Below, in pieces: positions 53,109 to 63,204 of a stretch of DNA of 64,000 bases (position 1 is the stretch's first letter; each line of letters begins with the position of its first letter). Location of the stretch: NCBI GenBank assembly GCA_963812505.1, contig CAWEVM010000023.1:106167-170166 (forward strand), given 5' to 3'. Position numbers and translations under genes: made by a program. The notes under the pieces are model-generated. The model saw only the letters and a list, made by a program, of their open reading frames with translations. It searched no databases and was not told the origin of the DNA. Source of the stretch: JAMXLO01 sp963812505 (GTDB lineage Bacteria > Pseudomonadota > Alphaproteobacteria > Acetobacterales > Acetobacteraceae).

Positions 53109-53155
53109 CCCTGAGCATCGTGTCGAATGCGGGACGCTGATCCCGACCTTTGGCG
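53109..53155 (-). pseudogene. Resolvase gene fragment at the IS right end
   Basis: 53123-53155 matches 60384-60416 with one difference, and weaker similarity (3 differences in about 14 bases) continues left to 53109, exactly the IS tip. In the second locus this sequence encodes 'GRDQRPAFDQML' of a serine resolvase. The rest of this copy is gone. Confidence 0.75.
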
Positions 53156-53675
53156 ATGGACGTTATGCCATATGGTCGGTGTTGGCCGCGCCCGTCTGGC
53201 GGGCATCACCTCCGCCACGCCTGATCCGTATCTTGGCCCGAGCATGAGTCCGTATTCGCAACGGAAGCAAGTTGACCCGCGTTCACCCCGGTTTTGCAAC
53301 AACCTGGTTCGATGGCGTTGAATTGCGCCGTGTCAGAAGAAAGTCCCTTTATCTACGGGATTCGTCTGACATGGATTCGCGCGCCGGATCACAGCACACA
53401 GTCGATCGTCCACGCCCGCAATGAATGGGCGAAACCTACGGATACCACTGCCTCATTTACGGTTACCGCACATTCGGCCGCCGCAGTGCGAACAAGGGGG
53501 TCACAGATAGATCAGAGGAACGCTCCGGACCCCGCGCCCGATATCCTCGTGAGATCGAATGTGCAGCGCGACGGCAGGCGTGGAACATCGCATTAGCCGA
53601 AAGTAGCTTGCCAGCCTCAATGACAGTCTGGCGGTTGTTTTCGGCAGACCCGGAACGGCGTGAAGCACCGGGCGA
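53156..53675. other. Gap holding a 120-bp repeat shared with 60.83 kb
   Basis: No intact gene is seen. The main content is the repeat at 53331-53450. It lies in the same order after the resolvase fragment as its partner lies upstream of the other resolvase. Confidence 0.6.
53331..53450. repeat. 120-bp dispersed repeat with internal inverted repeat, copy 1
   Basis: TGTCAGA at 53331 and TCTGACA ending at 53371 are inverted around AAAGTCCCTTTATC-like sequence. Similarity to 60830-60952 extends through 'GTCGTCCACG' and 'GATGAATGGGCGAA'-like blocks to GATACCACTG. It is a candidate recombination (res-like) or terminal site of the resolvase-bearing element. Confidence 0.75.
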
Positions 53676-54059
53676 TTAGGCGACCGCGATACCCTCCACC
53701 TCAACCTTCCAGGCGGAATTGCTGAGACCACCGACGATTAGCGTGCTCGCCGGTTTATGTGTGCCCAGCACGGCCGCCCGGCCAGCGCGCACTTTGGCGA
53801 CATCGGCTGAATCGCGCACGATCGTGGTGATCTTCACCAGATTCTTGATCTCCATGCCGGCAGCGCGTAATTGCGCCTGCAAATTCCGCCACGCCAACGC
53901 ACATTGCGCCTCCGCGTCTTCCGGGACGCTGCCGTCGGAAGCAATGCCGACCTGCCCGCTGAGGTAGAGCGTGCGGCTGGTCCCGGTCACTTCCACCGCC
54001 TGGGTATATTGGCCTGCCGGAGCCGGTGCGTCGGCAGCGTTGATGTCGCGACGTTGCAT
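53676..54059 (-). CDS. RidA/YjgF family protein
   Basis: A 127-residue RidA-family protein. It shows 'APAPAGQYTQAVEVTGTSRTLYLSGQVGIASDGSVPEDAEAQ' and the tail 'RAAVLGTHKPASTLIVGGLSNSAWKVEVEGIAVA'. The canonical catalytic Arg before the C-terminal 'PAR..' segment is replaced here (HKPASTLIV), so it belongs to a subgroup that may not hydrolyse enamines. It acts in the cytosol as a small trimer. Confidence 0.88.
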   Translation of the reverse strand: MQRRDINAADAPAPAGQYTQAVEVTGTSRTLYLSGQVGIASDGSVPEDAEAQCALAWRNLQAQLRAAGMEIKNLVKITTIVRDSADVAKVRAGRAAVLGTHKPASTLIVGGLSNSAWKVEVEGIAVA

Positions 54060-54146
54060 AGAAGCCTCCTCGATTACGCGGCGCCCACGGCAACCTGATT
54101 TTTCGTTCGAGTCCAGGCCCTCTGGGATCGAGGGCGTGACCGGAGT

Positions 54147-54748
54147 TTACACCGGTATCGTTCGACTAGCATGTGGCTTCTTGGCACCGGCGAGAACCCG
54201 ATACAAGGACGCTACGCCAATGCCCGTGCGCCGTGCGATTTCGGCACGCTGTAAGCCTTCAGCGTCGAACTTGATTACTTCGGCAGCCTTGGCACGTGCG
54301 ATAGGTTGCCGGCCCTTGTACTTGCCCTCCTGTTTCGCTTTGGCGACACCTTCCCGCTGGCGCTCCAACAGAAGTCCGCGCTCGAACTCGGCGATGGCGG
54401 CCAGCATGGTGATCATCAGCTTGCCAGTCGGACTCCGCGTGTCGATCCTTTGACGGCCCATGCTGAGCATGATCAGACCGACGCCACGGTGATCAAGGTC
54501 GTCCACGATACGCAGCAGGTCCGTGGTACTCCTGGCAAGGCGATCCGGCTCAGTGCAGGCCACGAGTGTGTCACCTCGGCTGACGAACCGCAGGGCCTCG
54601 CAGAGACGGTCGCGCTGGGCCACAGCCGACACCTGCTCCGACAAGGTTCCTCGCAGCCGGCAGCCTTGAGGTCTCGGACCTGCGCATCCAATCCAGTCTG
54701 TTGCTGGCAAGTCGATTTTCTCGCGTAGCCCACCAGAATGTCGGGCAC
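54147..54748 (-). pseudogene. Serine resolvase with one frameshift
   Basis: The N-terminus lies in one frame (MPDILVGYARKSTCQQQTGLDAQ, with the nucleophile Ser in YARKST). After about residue 35 the sequence continues in another ('LSEQVSAVAQRDRLCEALRF', 'TEPDRLARSTTDL', 'SPTGKLMITMLAAIAEFERGLL', 'EGLQRAEIARRTGIGVASLYRVL'). Catalytic residues and HTH are all present, so only the shift near 54650 inactivates it. Confidence 0.85.
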
Positions 54749-54851
54749 GGCGGCCGATCAAAACGAAATCAGAACCTATATGATAGGAAACGGGTTTGGG
54801 AGCCGCCAATCGCATCGGAGGACCCTACTGACAGGCCCGTCCACTAGGGTG

Positions 54852-55214
54852 CTACTGGGGGTCCAGCCGTAGCGTAGTCTCCAAGACGTCTTGGCGCACA
54901 ATGGATGCGGCATAGGGGCTTGACCGATATTTCGAGAGGAATTCCTGGCTGGCGCGTTCGATCGAACTGGCGTCGGTCGCCGGAACTGCCTCGACTGCTA
55001 ACTGCTCACCGTCGAACTCCAACGTGGCAGGCCCGCCGTTGGCCAAGTCCCTATACCAGCGTCCTTTGGTCCCACGCACAGAACGTATAAAAACATCGGT
55101 GCTTGAAACCGCAACCCAGATGGTGACGGCGCTTCCGGGATGCTTCGTGGTTCGTATTGCCACTTCCTTGCAGTCATGCAGCTTGCGCAAAGTCTCTTGA
55201 TCAAATCTGGCCAT
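54852..55214 (-). CDS. DUF2255-like (split beta-barrel) protein
   Basis: A 120-residue protein: 'MARFDQETLRKLHDCKEVAIRTTKH', 'TIWVAVSSTDVFIRSVRGTKGRWYRDL', 'ATLEFDGEQLAVEAVP'. The strand pattern is that of the DUF2255 and pyridoxamine-phosphate-oxidase-like FMN-binding proteins. Length and frame are intact. The function is unknown. Confidence 0.65.
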   Translation of the reverse strand: MARFDQETLRKLHDCKEVAIRTTKHPGSAVTIWVAVSSTDVFIRSVRGTKGRWYRDLANGGPATLEFDGEQLAVEAVPATDASSIERASQEFLSKYRSSPYAASIVRQDVLETTLRLDPQ

Positions 55215-55621
55215 CGGGTCATCTCCTCACGATCGATGGATCGGATTTGGACTGTCTTGGGCTGTACGCGCACCGTCAAGCCTTGTGCTCGGGGGGGTGA
55301 GCATTTCACATGCCGATGAGCCAGCCACGATGAAACTCCACTCGGGCTAGAATGAGGCGCTGGTAGCCCCAGCCCCAGCGATAGCTATGGGTGCCTTCTC
55401 GCTGCCATCCATGGCGGACACCTCATGTGCGCGGCTGGTGATCCTGCTCCACCACTTTCTGGTGCCTCGGTGAGATAAGCGGTCACCAGGACTGGTTGTT
55501 GACGCTGTTTGGCTATAACAGGCCGATGTCGTTCGTCGCTTCACGTTCGCCCAGACCCCCGCCAGTCGTGTTACCGACCGGCTGCTTGCGTAAATTCCTT
55601 CGCCGAATCGATAGCCCCGGC
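55215..55621. other. Gap with no supported gene
   Basis: The stretch contains a GGGGGGGTGAG run and several short frames without protein character. It separates the DUF2255-like gene from the 3' end of the acyl-CoA ligase. Confidence 0.4.
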
Positions 55622-57315
55622 CTAGCCGACGTGCTGCGCAGTGGACGTGAGTTCCCGTGTCATCATCTCCCGCATGACGAATTTCTGGACTTTGCCGGTG
55701 ACTGTCATTGGATACTCATCAACAAATCGGACATAACGTGGTATCTTAAAATGTGTGATTTTATCCCGGCAGAAAGCACGAACATCCTCTTCCGTAGTCG
55801 TGACGCCGGGCTTTAATCGAATCCATGCGCACAACTCCTCGCCGTACCGTTCATCGGGCACTCCGAACACCTGGGCATCCGCCACAGCGGGATGGCTGAA
55901 CAGGAATTCCTCGACCTCACGCGGATAGATGTTTTCGCCGCCGCGAATCACCATGTCCTTACTCCGGCCGGTGATCGTGATATATCCGTCCTCGTCCATC
56001 ACGCCCAAATCGCCCGAGTGCAGCCAGCCAGCCTCGTCGATCGTTTCCCGCGTCCGCGCGTCGTCACCCCAATAGCCCCGCATGACCATGTAACCCCGAA
56101 AACAAAGTTCGCCCTGCATGCCACGCGGTACCGCGCGTCCCTCGGGGTCGATGATTTTGACCTCCATGTGCGGTTGCACACGTCCAATTGTAGTGATCCT
56201 TTGCTCGAATGTATCTCCAGAATTGTTCTGGACGCTGCTGCCGGACAATTCGGTCATGCCATAGACACAGATCATATTGCGCATATTCATGTCATCCACG
56301 GCACGCCGCATGATATCGCTGGGTACTGGGGAACCGCCCGAAAAGCCGCCGTGCAAAGTACGTAGGTCGAACTGACGAAATGCTGGATTATTCAGAATTG
56401 CGATGAACATCGTAGGTACCCCGCCGAAATGGGTGCATCGCTCCGACTGAATGGTTTCAAGGGATGCTATAGGGTCAAATGCCTCACCCAAATAAATGAT
56501 GGTCACACCAAGAGCGATCCGGTAATGCTGCCGATTACCATGCCGCCGACATGATACAGCGGCATCGGCGTGCCGTATCGGTCACCCTCCTTGAGTCCAG
56601 CCATCACGCCGAAAAAGTAACCATTGTTCAGCAATCCGTGGTGGGTGAGCGTTGCCGCCTTCGGCGACCCGGTGGTACCCGAGGTGAACTGGATATTGAT
56701 CGGGTCATCCGGTTGTAGCAGCCCAGAAAGTTCATCCAGCCGGGCGAACTCCACAGGACCGCCGAGCGCTTTAATTTCGGTGAACCGATAAAACCCCGGC
56801 TCATCGGTGTCGGCGAAATGGATCACCATCCTCAGATGCGGCAACCGGCTGGCCTGCAACGCGCCCGGCGGACATTCACCGAGTTCCGGGGCCAATTCCC
56901 GCAATATGCCGATATAATGAGTTGTTTTGAACTGATCCGCCGTGATCAGTGCTCTGCACTCAACCTTGTTCAGCGCGTATTCCAGTTCCCCTGCACGGTA
57001 GCCGGGATTGATGTTCACTAGGATCAGGCCCGCCTTGGCGGTGGCGTATTGCGTCAGCACCCATTCGATCCGGTTGGGCGACCAGAGGCCGACGCGATCG
57101 CCCGGCTTCAGGCCCAGAGCGATGAGACCAGCGGCGAGGCGATCCACCTCCTGCTGCAACGCGGCGAAGGTCTGGCGGACGCCCTGGTCGCGGATGACGA
57201 CCGCTTCCCTGTCCGGCCAGCGTTCGGCGGCTTTGTCCAGAGCGCCGCCCAGAGTATCGTCAAGCAGCGGAATCGCCGCCGCGCGATGGAAGTAGCTATG
57301 GGTTGAAGTGGTCAT
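55622..57315 (-). pseudogene. Fatty-acyl-CoA synthetase with one central frameshift
   Basis: From ATG 57315 (MTTSTHSYFHRAAAIPLLDDTLG) the first 270 residues include the P-loop 'NIQFTSGTTGSPKAATLTHHG' and 'MPLYHVGGMVIGSITGSLL'. At about 56505 the frame ends and the protein resumes one base over with 'TIIYLGEAFDPIASLETI', 'VYGMTELSG', 'GWLHSGDLGVMDEDGYITITGRSKDMVIRGGENIYPREVEEFL' and the Lys in 'TVTGKVQKFVMR'. Apart from the shift it is a complete AMP-forming fatty-acid CoA ligase. GGAAGGAAA precedes the start. Confidence 0.87.
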
Positions 57316-57549
57316 TAGTTTCCTTCCCCTTTGCTCTAATTCCGTGCAACGCACATCCTGTCCAGAGGCTGTTCTCCGGGAAGAACGGCTAGTTTGGGCT
57401 TCACAGAATAACCGCGACCAAAACGGTTTCAAGCCGGCGTCAAAAAACGATGTGGGCGTCAATTTTGACCGGCGGTGCTGGACCTTCGTGATTGACGCAC
57501 TACGCAGATTATTGTTTCGATACGTGGACCTGGACCAGAGGGGGAACCG

Positions 57550-58161
57550 GTGGCTCAGATCGAAATAGCTTCCCAACTGACAGCCTTCTACGGCGAGCCG
57601 ACTATGCTGGCGAAGCGGAAAGACCTCAACTACATCGATGTCCACGCCAGCGCATTTATTGCACGGTCGCCGTTCCTCGTGTTGTCCACTGCTGATGCCG
57701 ACGGCTGGCCGGATGCCTCGCCACGTGGGGATGCACCCGGCTTCGTGTCTGTCGAAGACCCGCACACCCTACTCGTGCCTGACCGACCGGGCAACAATCG
57801 GGTCGATAGCTTCAGCAACCTCATGGTCAACCCGAAGGTCGGGATGCTCTTCCTGATACCCGACCAGCTATACTCTTTGCGGGTAAACGGCACAGCGCGG
57901 CTCCTAACCGACAACGTGCTACGCGAGCGTTTCTCGGTGAACGGCAAGCCTGCTCGCGCCGTCCTCAAGGTCACGCCAACGCAGGTCTTCTTCCATTGCG
58001 GCAAATCGCTAATTCGCTCGCGGATTTGGGAACCCGCGCATTGGCCCGATCGAGCCGGCCTTCCGACCCTTGGGGTCGCTCTCGCCGACCAGATCAAGAC
58101 GATCGAAACCGCTACTGTCGAGGCCATGCTGGCGGAGAGCATAGCGAAGCGCCTCTACTAG
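57550..58161 (+). CDS. Pyridoxamine 5'-phosphate oxidase-family FMN protein
   Basis: A 203-residue protein from GTG 57550 behind GAGGGGGA. 'IDVHASAFIARSPFLVLSTADADGWPDASPRGDAPGF' and 'TLLVPDRPGNNRVDSFSNLMVNPKVGMLFLIP' are the FMN-binding split barrel of the PPOX-class (MSMEG_1061-like) subgroup. 'LRVNGTARLLTD' and 'CGKSLIRSRIWEP' follow. These proteins bind FMN or F420 and reduce small compounds or detoxify oxidants. Confidence 0.85.
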   Translation: MAQIEIASQLTAFYGEPTMLAKRKDLNYIDVHASAFIARSPFLVLSTADADGWPDASPRGDAPGFVSVEDPHTLLVPDRPGNNRVDSFSNLMVNPKVGMLFLIPDQLYSLRVNGTARLLTDNVLRERFSVNGKPARAVLKVTPTQVFFHCGKSLIRSRIWEPAHWPDRAGLPTLGVALADQIKTIETATVEAMLAESIAKRLY

Positions 58162-58290
58162 CGGCGAGAGCACCTGCGATTGCAGGCGGCACATGCCAGA
58201 TGCGTTTACTCCTCCTTCCTGGCTACAACGACATCGATGAAAGGATGAGTATCACCGGCTACCGGCATTTGTTGCCCCGCTATCAGATGG

Positions 58291-58608
58291 CTACAGCCAC
58301 GTGACCAGCGGTTTGTCCTTCTCAATCACGTAGTGCCCGAGCGCACGTCCAGGCTTGTCACCAACGATTTGCACACTGTGCGGCACCTCAGCCGGCACCT
58401 CGAACCAGTCGCCCCGCTTCAAGGCTTGGTCGGGGCGCCCGTCCACCGACAGTATGGCCTCGCCGTCCAGGATATAGGTCATTTCCAGGCCCGGATGGGT
58501 ATGCCGTGGTGCGCCTTCTGCGTTTTCGATCAGCACCATCACAGTAGCATAGCGGTCACCTGGAAACTCGGCACGGTGCAGGGTAGTGATCTTCGGCACT
58601 GTGGGCAT
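58291..58608 (-). CDS. Small cupin-domain protein
   Basis: A 105-residue cupin with metal motif 1 'APRHTHPGLEMTYILDGEA' and motif 2 'VPAEVPHSVQIVGD'. The His-x-His, Glu and distal His ligands are in place. Substrate unknown. It is convergent with the PPOX gene. Confidence 0.82.
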   Translation of the reverse strand: MPTVPKITTLHRAEFPGDRYATVMVLIENAEGAPRHTHPGLEMTYILDGEAILSVDGRPDQALKRGDWFEVPAEVPHSVQIVGDKPGRALGHYVIEKDKPLVTWL

Positions 58609-58759
58609 GTTACATTCCCTCCGCTGGTTTCGGATTAGGCTTGACGGATATCGCGCCTCGCGGGTCCGGTCGTCTACGAGATCATGGCTCCGCCCGGCTT
58701 CAGGGTTCGCAGGTTAGGTGCCGGTCGCCGGGGCGAATACCTTGGCGATGGCGTCTTCG

Positions 58760-58866
58760 ATTTGTGCATTGCCGCAACCCGTTGCGGCTGCTCTGATGCT
58801 CGCGGATGGTTACCTCGGCCTTGGCAGACACTTTCGGGCAGGCCAAGTTTCGTTCCTTGCTGGCGC
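58760..58866 (-). pseudogene. Fragment of a resolvase C-terminal DNA-binding domain
   Basis: The minus frame reads 'LACPKVSAKAEVTIREHQSSRNG', which lines up with 'LGRPKVSPKIEDAIRRHLSAGQG' of the resolvase pseudogene at 59946. Only this HTH-proximal piece remains. The match is by eye and short. Confidence 0.5.
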
Positions 58867-58932
58867 TATATCGGACAATCCCATAGCCCGGCTGGTTACA
58901 GTGATGTACCAGCCAGACCAATGTCGAGGTGA

Positions 58933-59272
58933 TCAGGAACTCAACGCCTTTAGCAAGTCTGGAGTGACCTCTCGGATGAACATCTGTGTCGATGTCGTTA
59001 GGTCCATTGCCCCATAGAATGCACCAAGTTGCTTGCTGATGGCCGGTTCACGCAGCAAGGTTTCGTAAACCCCTGCATGGTCCATTTCTGCAACCAGCCT
59101 GATATCGGCACGAAGGGCACCGGCTCCCGAATATATCTTGCAAGACTTCACACCCTTTACCTTTTGGATGGCGGGTACGAACTCACCTATCGAGCAATTT
59201 CCAAAAGTCGTTTACCTGCTTATCGCTCAGCGAACTCTTTAGATTGAACCGTCGCACATACGTCGATGACAT
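58933..59272 (-). pseudogene. Small protein gene with one frameshift
   Basis: From ATG 59272 the frame reads 'MSSTYVRRFNLKSSLSDKQ', then 'VNDFWKLLDR' and stops. One base over it continues 'EFVPAIQKVKGVKSCKIYSGAGALRADIRLVAEMDHAGVYETLL' and 'REPAISKQLGAFYGAMDLTTSTQMFIREVTPDLL'. The two halves together make a normal 110-residue protein with a ferredoxin-like strand-helix pattern. Family not recognised. Confidence 0.6.
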
Positions 59273-59945
59273 CGTTTCGTCCCCCTTATGCGTTGTGTGC
59301 TTCCCTGTTACCGACTGACCTTAGTTTGTCAGCCCAGGCGCAAATGTAGCCGTTCCGTTGGTATCTTGCAACGCAAGCTCCACGTACCCAACCGGCTATC
59401 GCTGACGCGTAGCTTGGGTGCGATTACCACGCAGAGTTGTCGGGCGAATGCCCTCGGTTGATGGTCTGGTGCGCGCTTGGCTAACAGGTGTTCGTCCCTT
59501 CGAAGAATCCCTGGTAGAGCGCCACCGCCGCGCTAATTCCAGTGCTACAACACGCTGGCAAGCGTCGCAGCAGCGCCCATGGCAACGGCGCCTGCTGTCC
59601 AGATGGCAGCCCATCTGTTGAGATATGCGGCATCGCTCGCGGCTTTTATGAGGGCGGCCAACCACCCCATCTGGGACTGTAGCGGGTCTGCGGGTTCAGC
59701 TTGGCCAAGTTCCGACCAGGAAGGTCCTGCTACGACTTGGCTCGACCAATACCGTACCAAGCGCCTCTAAGCCCCGCAGCAAACGTGGCAAGCGCAAGCA
59801 GCCAAGTGCCCATATGCCTTGCTCCTATGATTTGCCACGGTTGGCTGCCCGCGCCGCCCGATCGGCGTTTCTGCGCGGACCACTACTGGTAAGATGCTAG
59901 TTGCGACCCGCCATCTGCCGCAAGGATTCGGTTCACAGCGGGAAA
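59273..59945. other. Gap; a possible small membrane-protein frame on the minus strand
   Basis: The only protein-like stretch is the minus frame 59545-59670 ('MGWLAALIKAASDAAYLNRWAA', then a hydrophobic 'GAVAMGAAATLASVL'), which could be a small membrane protein. Evidence is too weak to call it a gene. Confidence 0.35.
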
Positions 59946-60565
59946 TCATGCCGCCGCCGCCAACTCCCCGGCCATCTCCCGCTTCACTCGCTGCACGGTG
60001 CCGCTTCCGACGCCGACCAGCGCCGCCACCTTGAGGATGCCTTGCCCGGCGCTCAGATGCCTCCTGATGGCGTCCTCGATCTTCGGCGACACCTTCGGGC
60101 GGCCGAGCTTCTTCCCTTGCTGGCGCACGCGGTCCAGGCCGGCAAGGACCCTGCTGCGGATGATCTGCCGTCCTGCTCGCCGAACACCGATGCCATCTGG
60201 ATCATGGCTCGTCCCATCGGCGTGGTGCTGTCGATGGCCTGTTGGTCGGAATAGAGCGCGACGCCAGCAGCATCGAGTTCGGCCAGGGCATTCGCCACGT
60301 GGAGAACGCTGCGCCCAAGCCGGTCGATGGACCAGACCATCAGGACATCGAACCGTCGCCGCACCGCGTCCTTGAGCATCTGGTCGAATGCGGGTCGCTG
60401 ATCCCGACCTTTGGCGCCGCTGATGCCCTGATCCTCGTAGGTCTGGACGATCAGCCAGCCACGGTGTTCGGCCACCTTCGCCAGGACGAGCCGCTGATTC
60501 TCAGTGGTCTGGTCGTCACGGCTCACGCGCAGGTAGATCGCTGCGCGAACGCCATTGGTGTTCAT
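59946..60565 (-). pseudogene. Serine resolvase with one frameshift
   Basis: From ATG 60565 (MNTNGVRAAIYLRVSRDDQTTENQ) the catalytic domain is intact: Ser in 'YLRVSRDDQ', 'YEDQGISGAKGRDQRPAFDQML', 'VWSIDRLGRSVLHVANALAEL', 'PMGRAMIQMASVFGE'. Near 60175 the frame slips. One base over it continues 'RVLAGLDRVRQQGKKLGRPKVSPKIEDAI' and the HTH 'GILKVAALVGVGSGTVQRVKREM'. A single-base change thus separates catalysis from DNA binding. A repeat that may be its recombination site lies 265 bases upstream. Confidence 0.87.
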
Positions 60566-61271
60566 TGCTCAGCCCAGCCATCGTTATGGAACTATAGCGC
60601 AATGATACCACCTATCCCGAAATTGTCGAACTATCCGCATGAGAATGGGCGGCATGTGCTCGCGGTTTAAGCGACGGCCCCATCGATTCGGCAGGCTTGA
60701 GCCAATGCCACGGCGGGTCTGCATCCCTGCCAACACACCGGCCCGTACATGCAACGGAGGCGCGCCCGACGCGCTTTCGCTGCGGCATTGGAACAGCCAG
60801 AAATCGGATCGCGTTGAGATGCAGCCCGGTGTCAGAAAAAAGTCTCTTTAACCAGGGGATACTTCTGACATGAATCTCCCTCCTGAATCAGGTCAGGCAG
60901 TCGGTCGTCCACGTCCTCGATGAATGGGCGAAGTGGCGTCCGGATACCACTGGGAGCGTATTTGGCTCAGACTGGCTCGGCAAGACCGATCGGATTTGCC
61001 GTATTTCCCCCTATGCAGAAGACGAGTGGTTCCGGCATAGGAATCAGCGGCTGATCGGGAGTGGCCGATTTCTGCGGGTTTCTGAGGGTCTGCGGCAGAC
61101 TGGTTTTCTGCATGGGGTGATTTCGACCCTCCAGAGCTGCCAAGTGGCTCCGGCTCACCCCAGAGCGCGGAACGCCCTGGCTGTCACCTCTCGCCTGGAG
61201 CAACCCTCGGTGGTAGATAGTCACGGTCTCAGTGCCCTGCTTGCCGCGTCAGCATCGTGGGGCTATGCACT
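60566..61271. other. Gap with the second copy of the 120-bp repeat
   Basis: No intact gene is supported. It contains the resolvase upstream region, the repeat at 60830-60952, and 300 bases before the cyclase gene with only low-quality frames. Confidence 0.5.
60830..60952. repeat. 120-bp dispersed repeat with internal inverted repeat, copy 2
   Basis: TGTCAGAA at 60830 is inverted as TTCTGACA ending at 60870, around AAAAGTCTCTTTAACC. The similarity to 53331-53450 continues to GATACCACTG at 60952. In this copy the inverted repeat arms are eight bases and perfect. Confidence 0.75.
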
Positions 61272-63098
61272 ATGTCGGGGAGCAATGCATCAGACCTGAT
61301 CGGACGGTCGCCAGATCGGCGGAAGCTGATCGCCGTCGTCTATGCCGACATGGTTGGCTACAGCCGTCTGATTGGGTTGGATGACGTTGGAACGCTCGAA
61401 CGGCTGCGGGCGCTCCGCCGCAATCTGATAGACCCAGCGATAGAGGAGCATGGTGGCAGGATCGTCCAGACCGGGGGCGATTCGCTACTGATCGTGTTCG
61501 ATAGCATCGACGGGGCGGTGCGCTGTGCCGTGCAGGTGCAGCAGCAGGTTCCGATCCATGACGGAGATCAGCCGCCTGATCGGGCCATCCGCTTCCGCGT
61601 CGGAATCAACATCGGCGACGCAATTGCAGACGGGACTGATCTGCACGGGGACGCGGTGAATGTTGCGGCGAGACTTCAGGCCGAATGTCCGCCGGGTGGC
61701 ATCTGCGTTTCGCGGTCGGTTCGGGACCATGTGCATGGCCGGCTCGACCTCGCTTTTGAAGAGCTTGGGGCCGCTAATTTTGAAGAACATTGACCGACCG
61801 GTTGAGGCATTCGTGCTACGGCTTGGGGCTGGCGCGACTACGCCGAAGTCCGTCGAGCGATCTCTTGTGCATAACACGGGCGAGCCATTGCCATTACCGG
61901 GCAAGCCGTCGATTGCTGTCCTAGCTTTCGCCAATATGAGCGGTGATCTGGAACAAGAGTATTTCTCCGACGGGATCGCAGACGACATCATCACCGAACT
62001 CTCACGCAGCCGTTTGTTATTCGTGATCGCACGAAACTCAAGCTTTTCCTACAAGGGTAGAGCCGTGGATGTACGGCAGGTGGCCAGAGAGTTGGGTGTG
62101 CGCTATGTGCTAGAAGGCAGCGTGCGCCGTGGTGGGGAACGAGTGCGAGTAAGCGCACAGCTTATCGACGCAGACGCTGGTATTCATGTTTGGGCCGAGC
62201 GATACGATCGTAAACTCACTGATGTATTTGCGGTGCAAGATGAGATCACGGATGCAGTGACGATTGCGATCGGCCGGCTATAGCCGACGCGGAGCAGCGG
62301 CGAGCACTGCGCAAGCCGCCAGAAACGCTCGGCGCCTGGGAGCTTTACCAGCGCGGTATGTGGCACCTGCTGCGACGCAATCGGGAAAACCTTGTGGAGG
62401 CGCGGGCGCTGCTGCACGAAGCGGTATCGTTGGATCAGAGCTTCGCGGCGGCGCATGCCGCATTTGCTGTTTCGGTGTTCTCTTTGATCACACATGGCTT
62501 TACCACGGACGCCGATGAGACATGGGCGGAACTCCGAAGACATGCTATCAAAGCGGTAAGTCTCGACCCAGGCGATTCACTTGCACATAGCGCGATTGGC
62601 CTCGCCTTTATGGAGGATGGCGAGTATGACAAATCCATTGCCGCGCATACGACCGCGACGACGCTGAACCCGAACTCAGCATTCGGTCACTGGTGTTTCG
62701 GCTATGTGTTGAACCGGGCTGACCGATACGCGGAAGCACTGGAACAATTCGACTTAGCCCTTCGGCTTTCGCCAAGGGACCCTGCGGCATGGAGTTATTT
62801 CACGACGCGCGGTGTGGCCCTCTATCATCTCGGAGACTATGCGGCGGCTCTGGCTGCTGCGCGGGACGCGACACGCACTCAGGCGGTCGATCTGGTCTGG
62901 CCTCTTGTATGTATGGCGGCATCGCTAGGCCGCCTCGGTCGAAGGGACGATGCGGTAAGGGCCATCGCTGAACTGCAACAGTTGAGGCCCGGTCTGACGA
63001 TAGCTCAATATCGCGCATGGCCCCACAATCGGAACCGGTCGGAGTGGGCGTTGGAAAATGCCATCACCGGCTTGCGTGCGGCGGGACTGCCAGAGTGA
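61272..63098 (+). pseudogene. Class III adenylate/guanylate cyclase with TolB-like and TPR regions, two frameshifts
   Basis: Three collinear frames make one protein of about 600 residues. The first (to about 61780) is a cyclase domain with 'IAVVYADMVGYSRLI' (metal Asp), 'GGRIVQTGGDSLLIVFDS' (second metal Asp) and 'GDAVNVAARLQAECPPGGI'. The second (to 62283) holds 'PSIAVLAFANMSGDLEQEYFSDGIADDIITEL', a TolB/FlgO-like domain. The third (from about 62285) is a set of TPR helices. Such proteins make cAMP in response to unknown signals. Each break is a one-base slip, so the gene is recently dead. Confidence 0.87.
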
Positions 63099-63164
63099 GC
63101 GAGGGGGAGGTGGATGGAACGGTGCGGATAACGACATGCACACACGTACGCCGCCTAATCGGGT

Positions 63165-63186
63165 AGCCCGATCCGGGCTTTTTTTC
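63165..63186 (+). terminator. Rho-independent terminator after the cyclase gene
   Basis: AGCCCG-ATC-CGGGCT forms a six-base stem followed directly by TTTTTTT. It is 66 bases past the stop of the cyclase-TPR gene. Confidence 0.8.
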
Positions 63187-63204
63187 TGCACCCAACCGCC
63201 TTCA

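Noticed and set aside
52853..53140. 95-codon plus frame at the right end of the IS21 element
   Set aside because: It crosses the inferred IS tip and has no coupling or motif; taken as non-coding IS end sequence.
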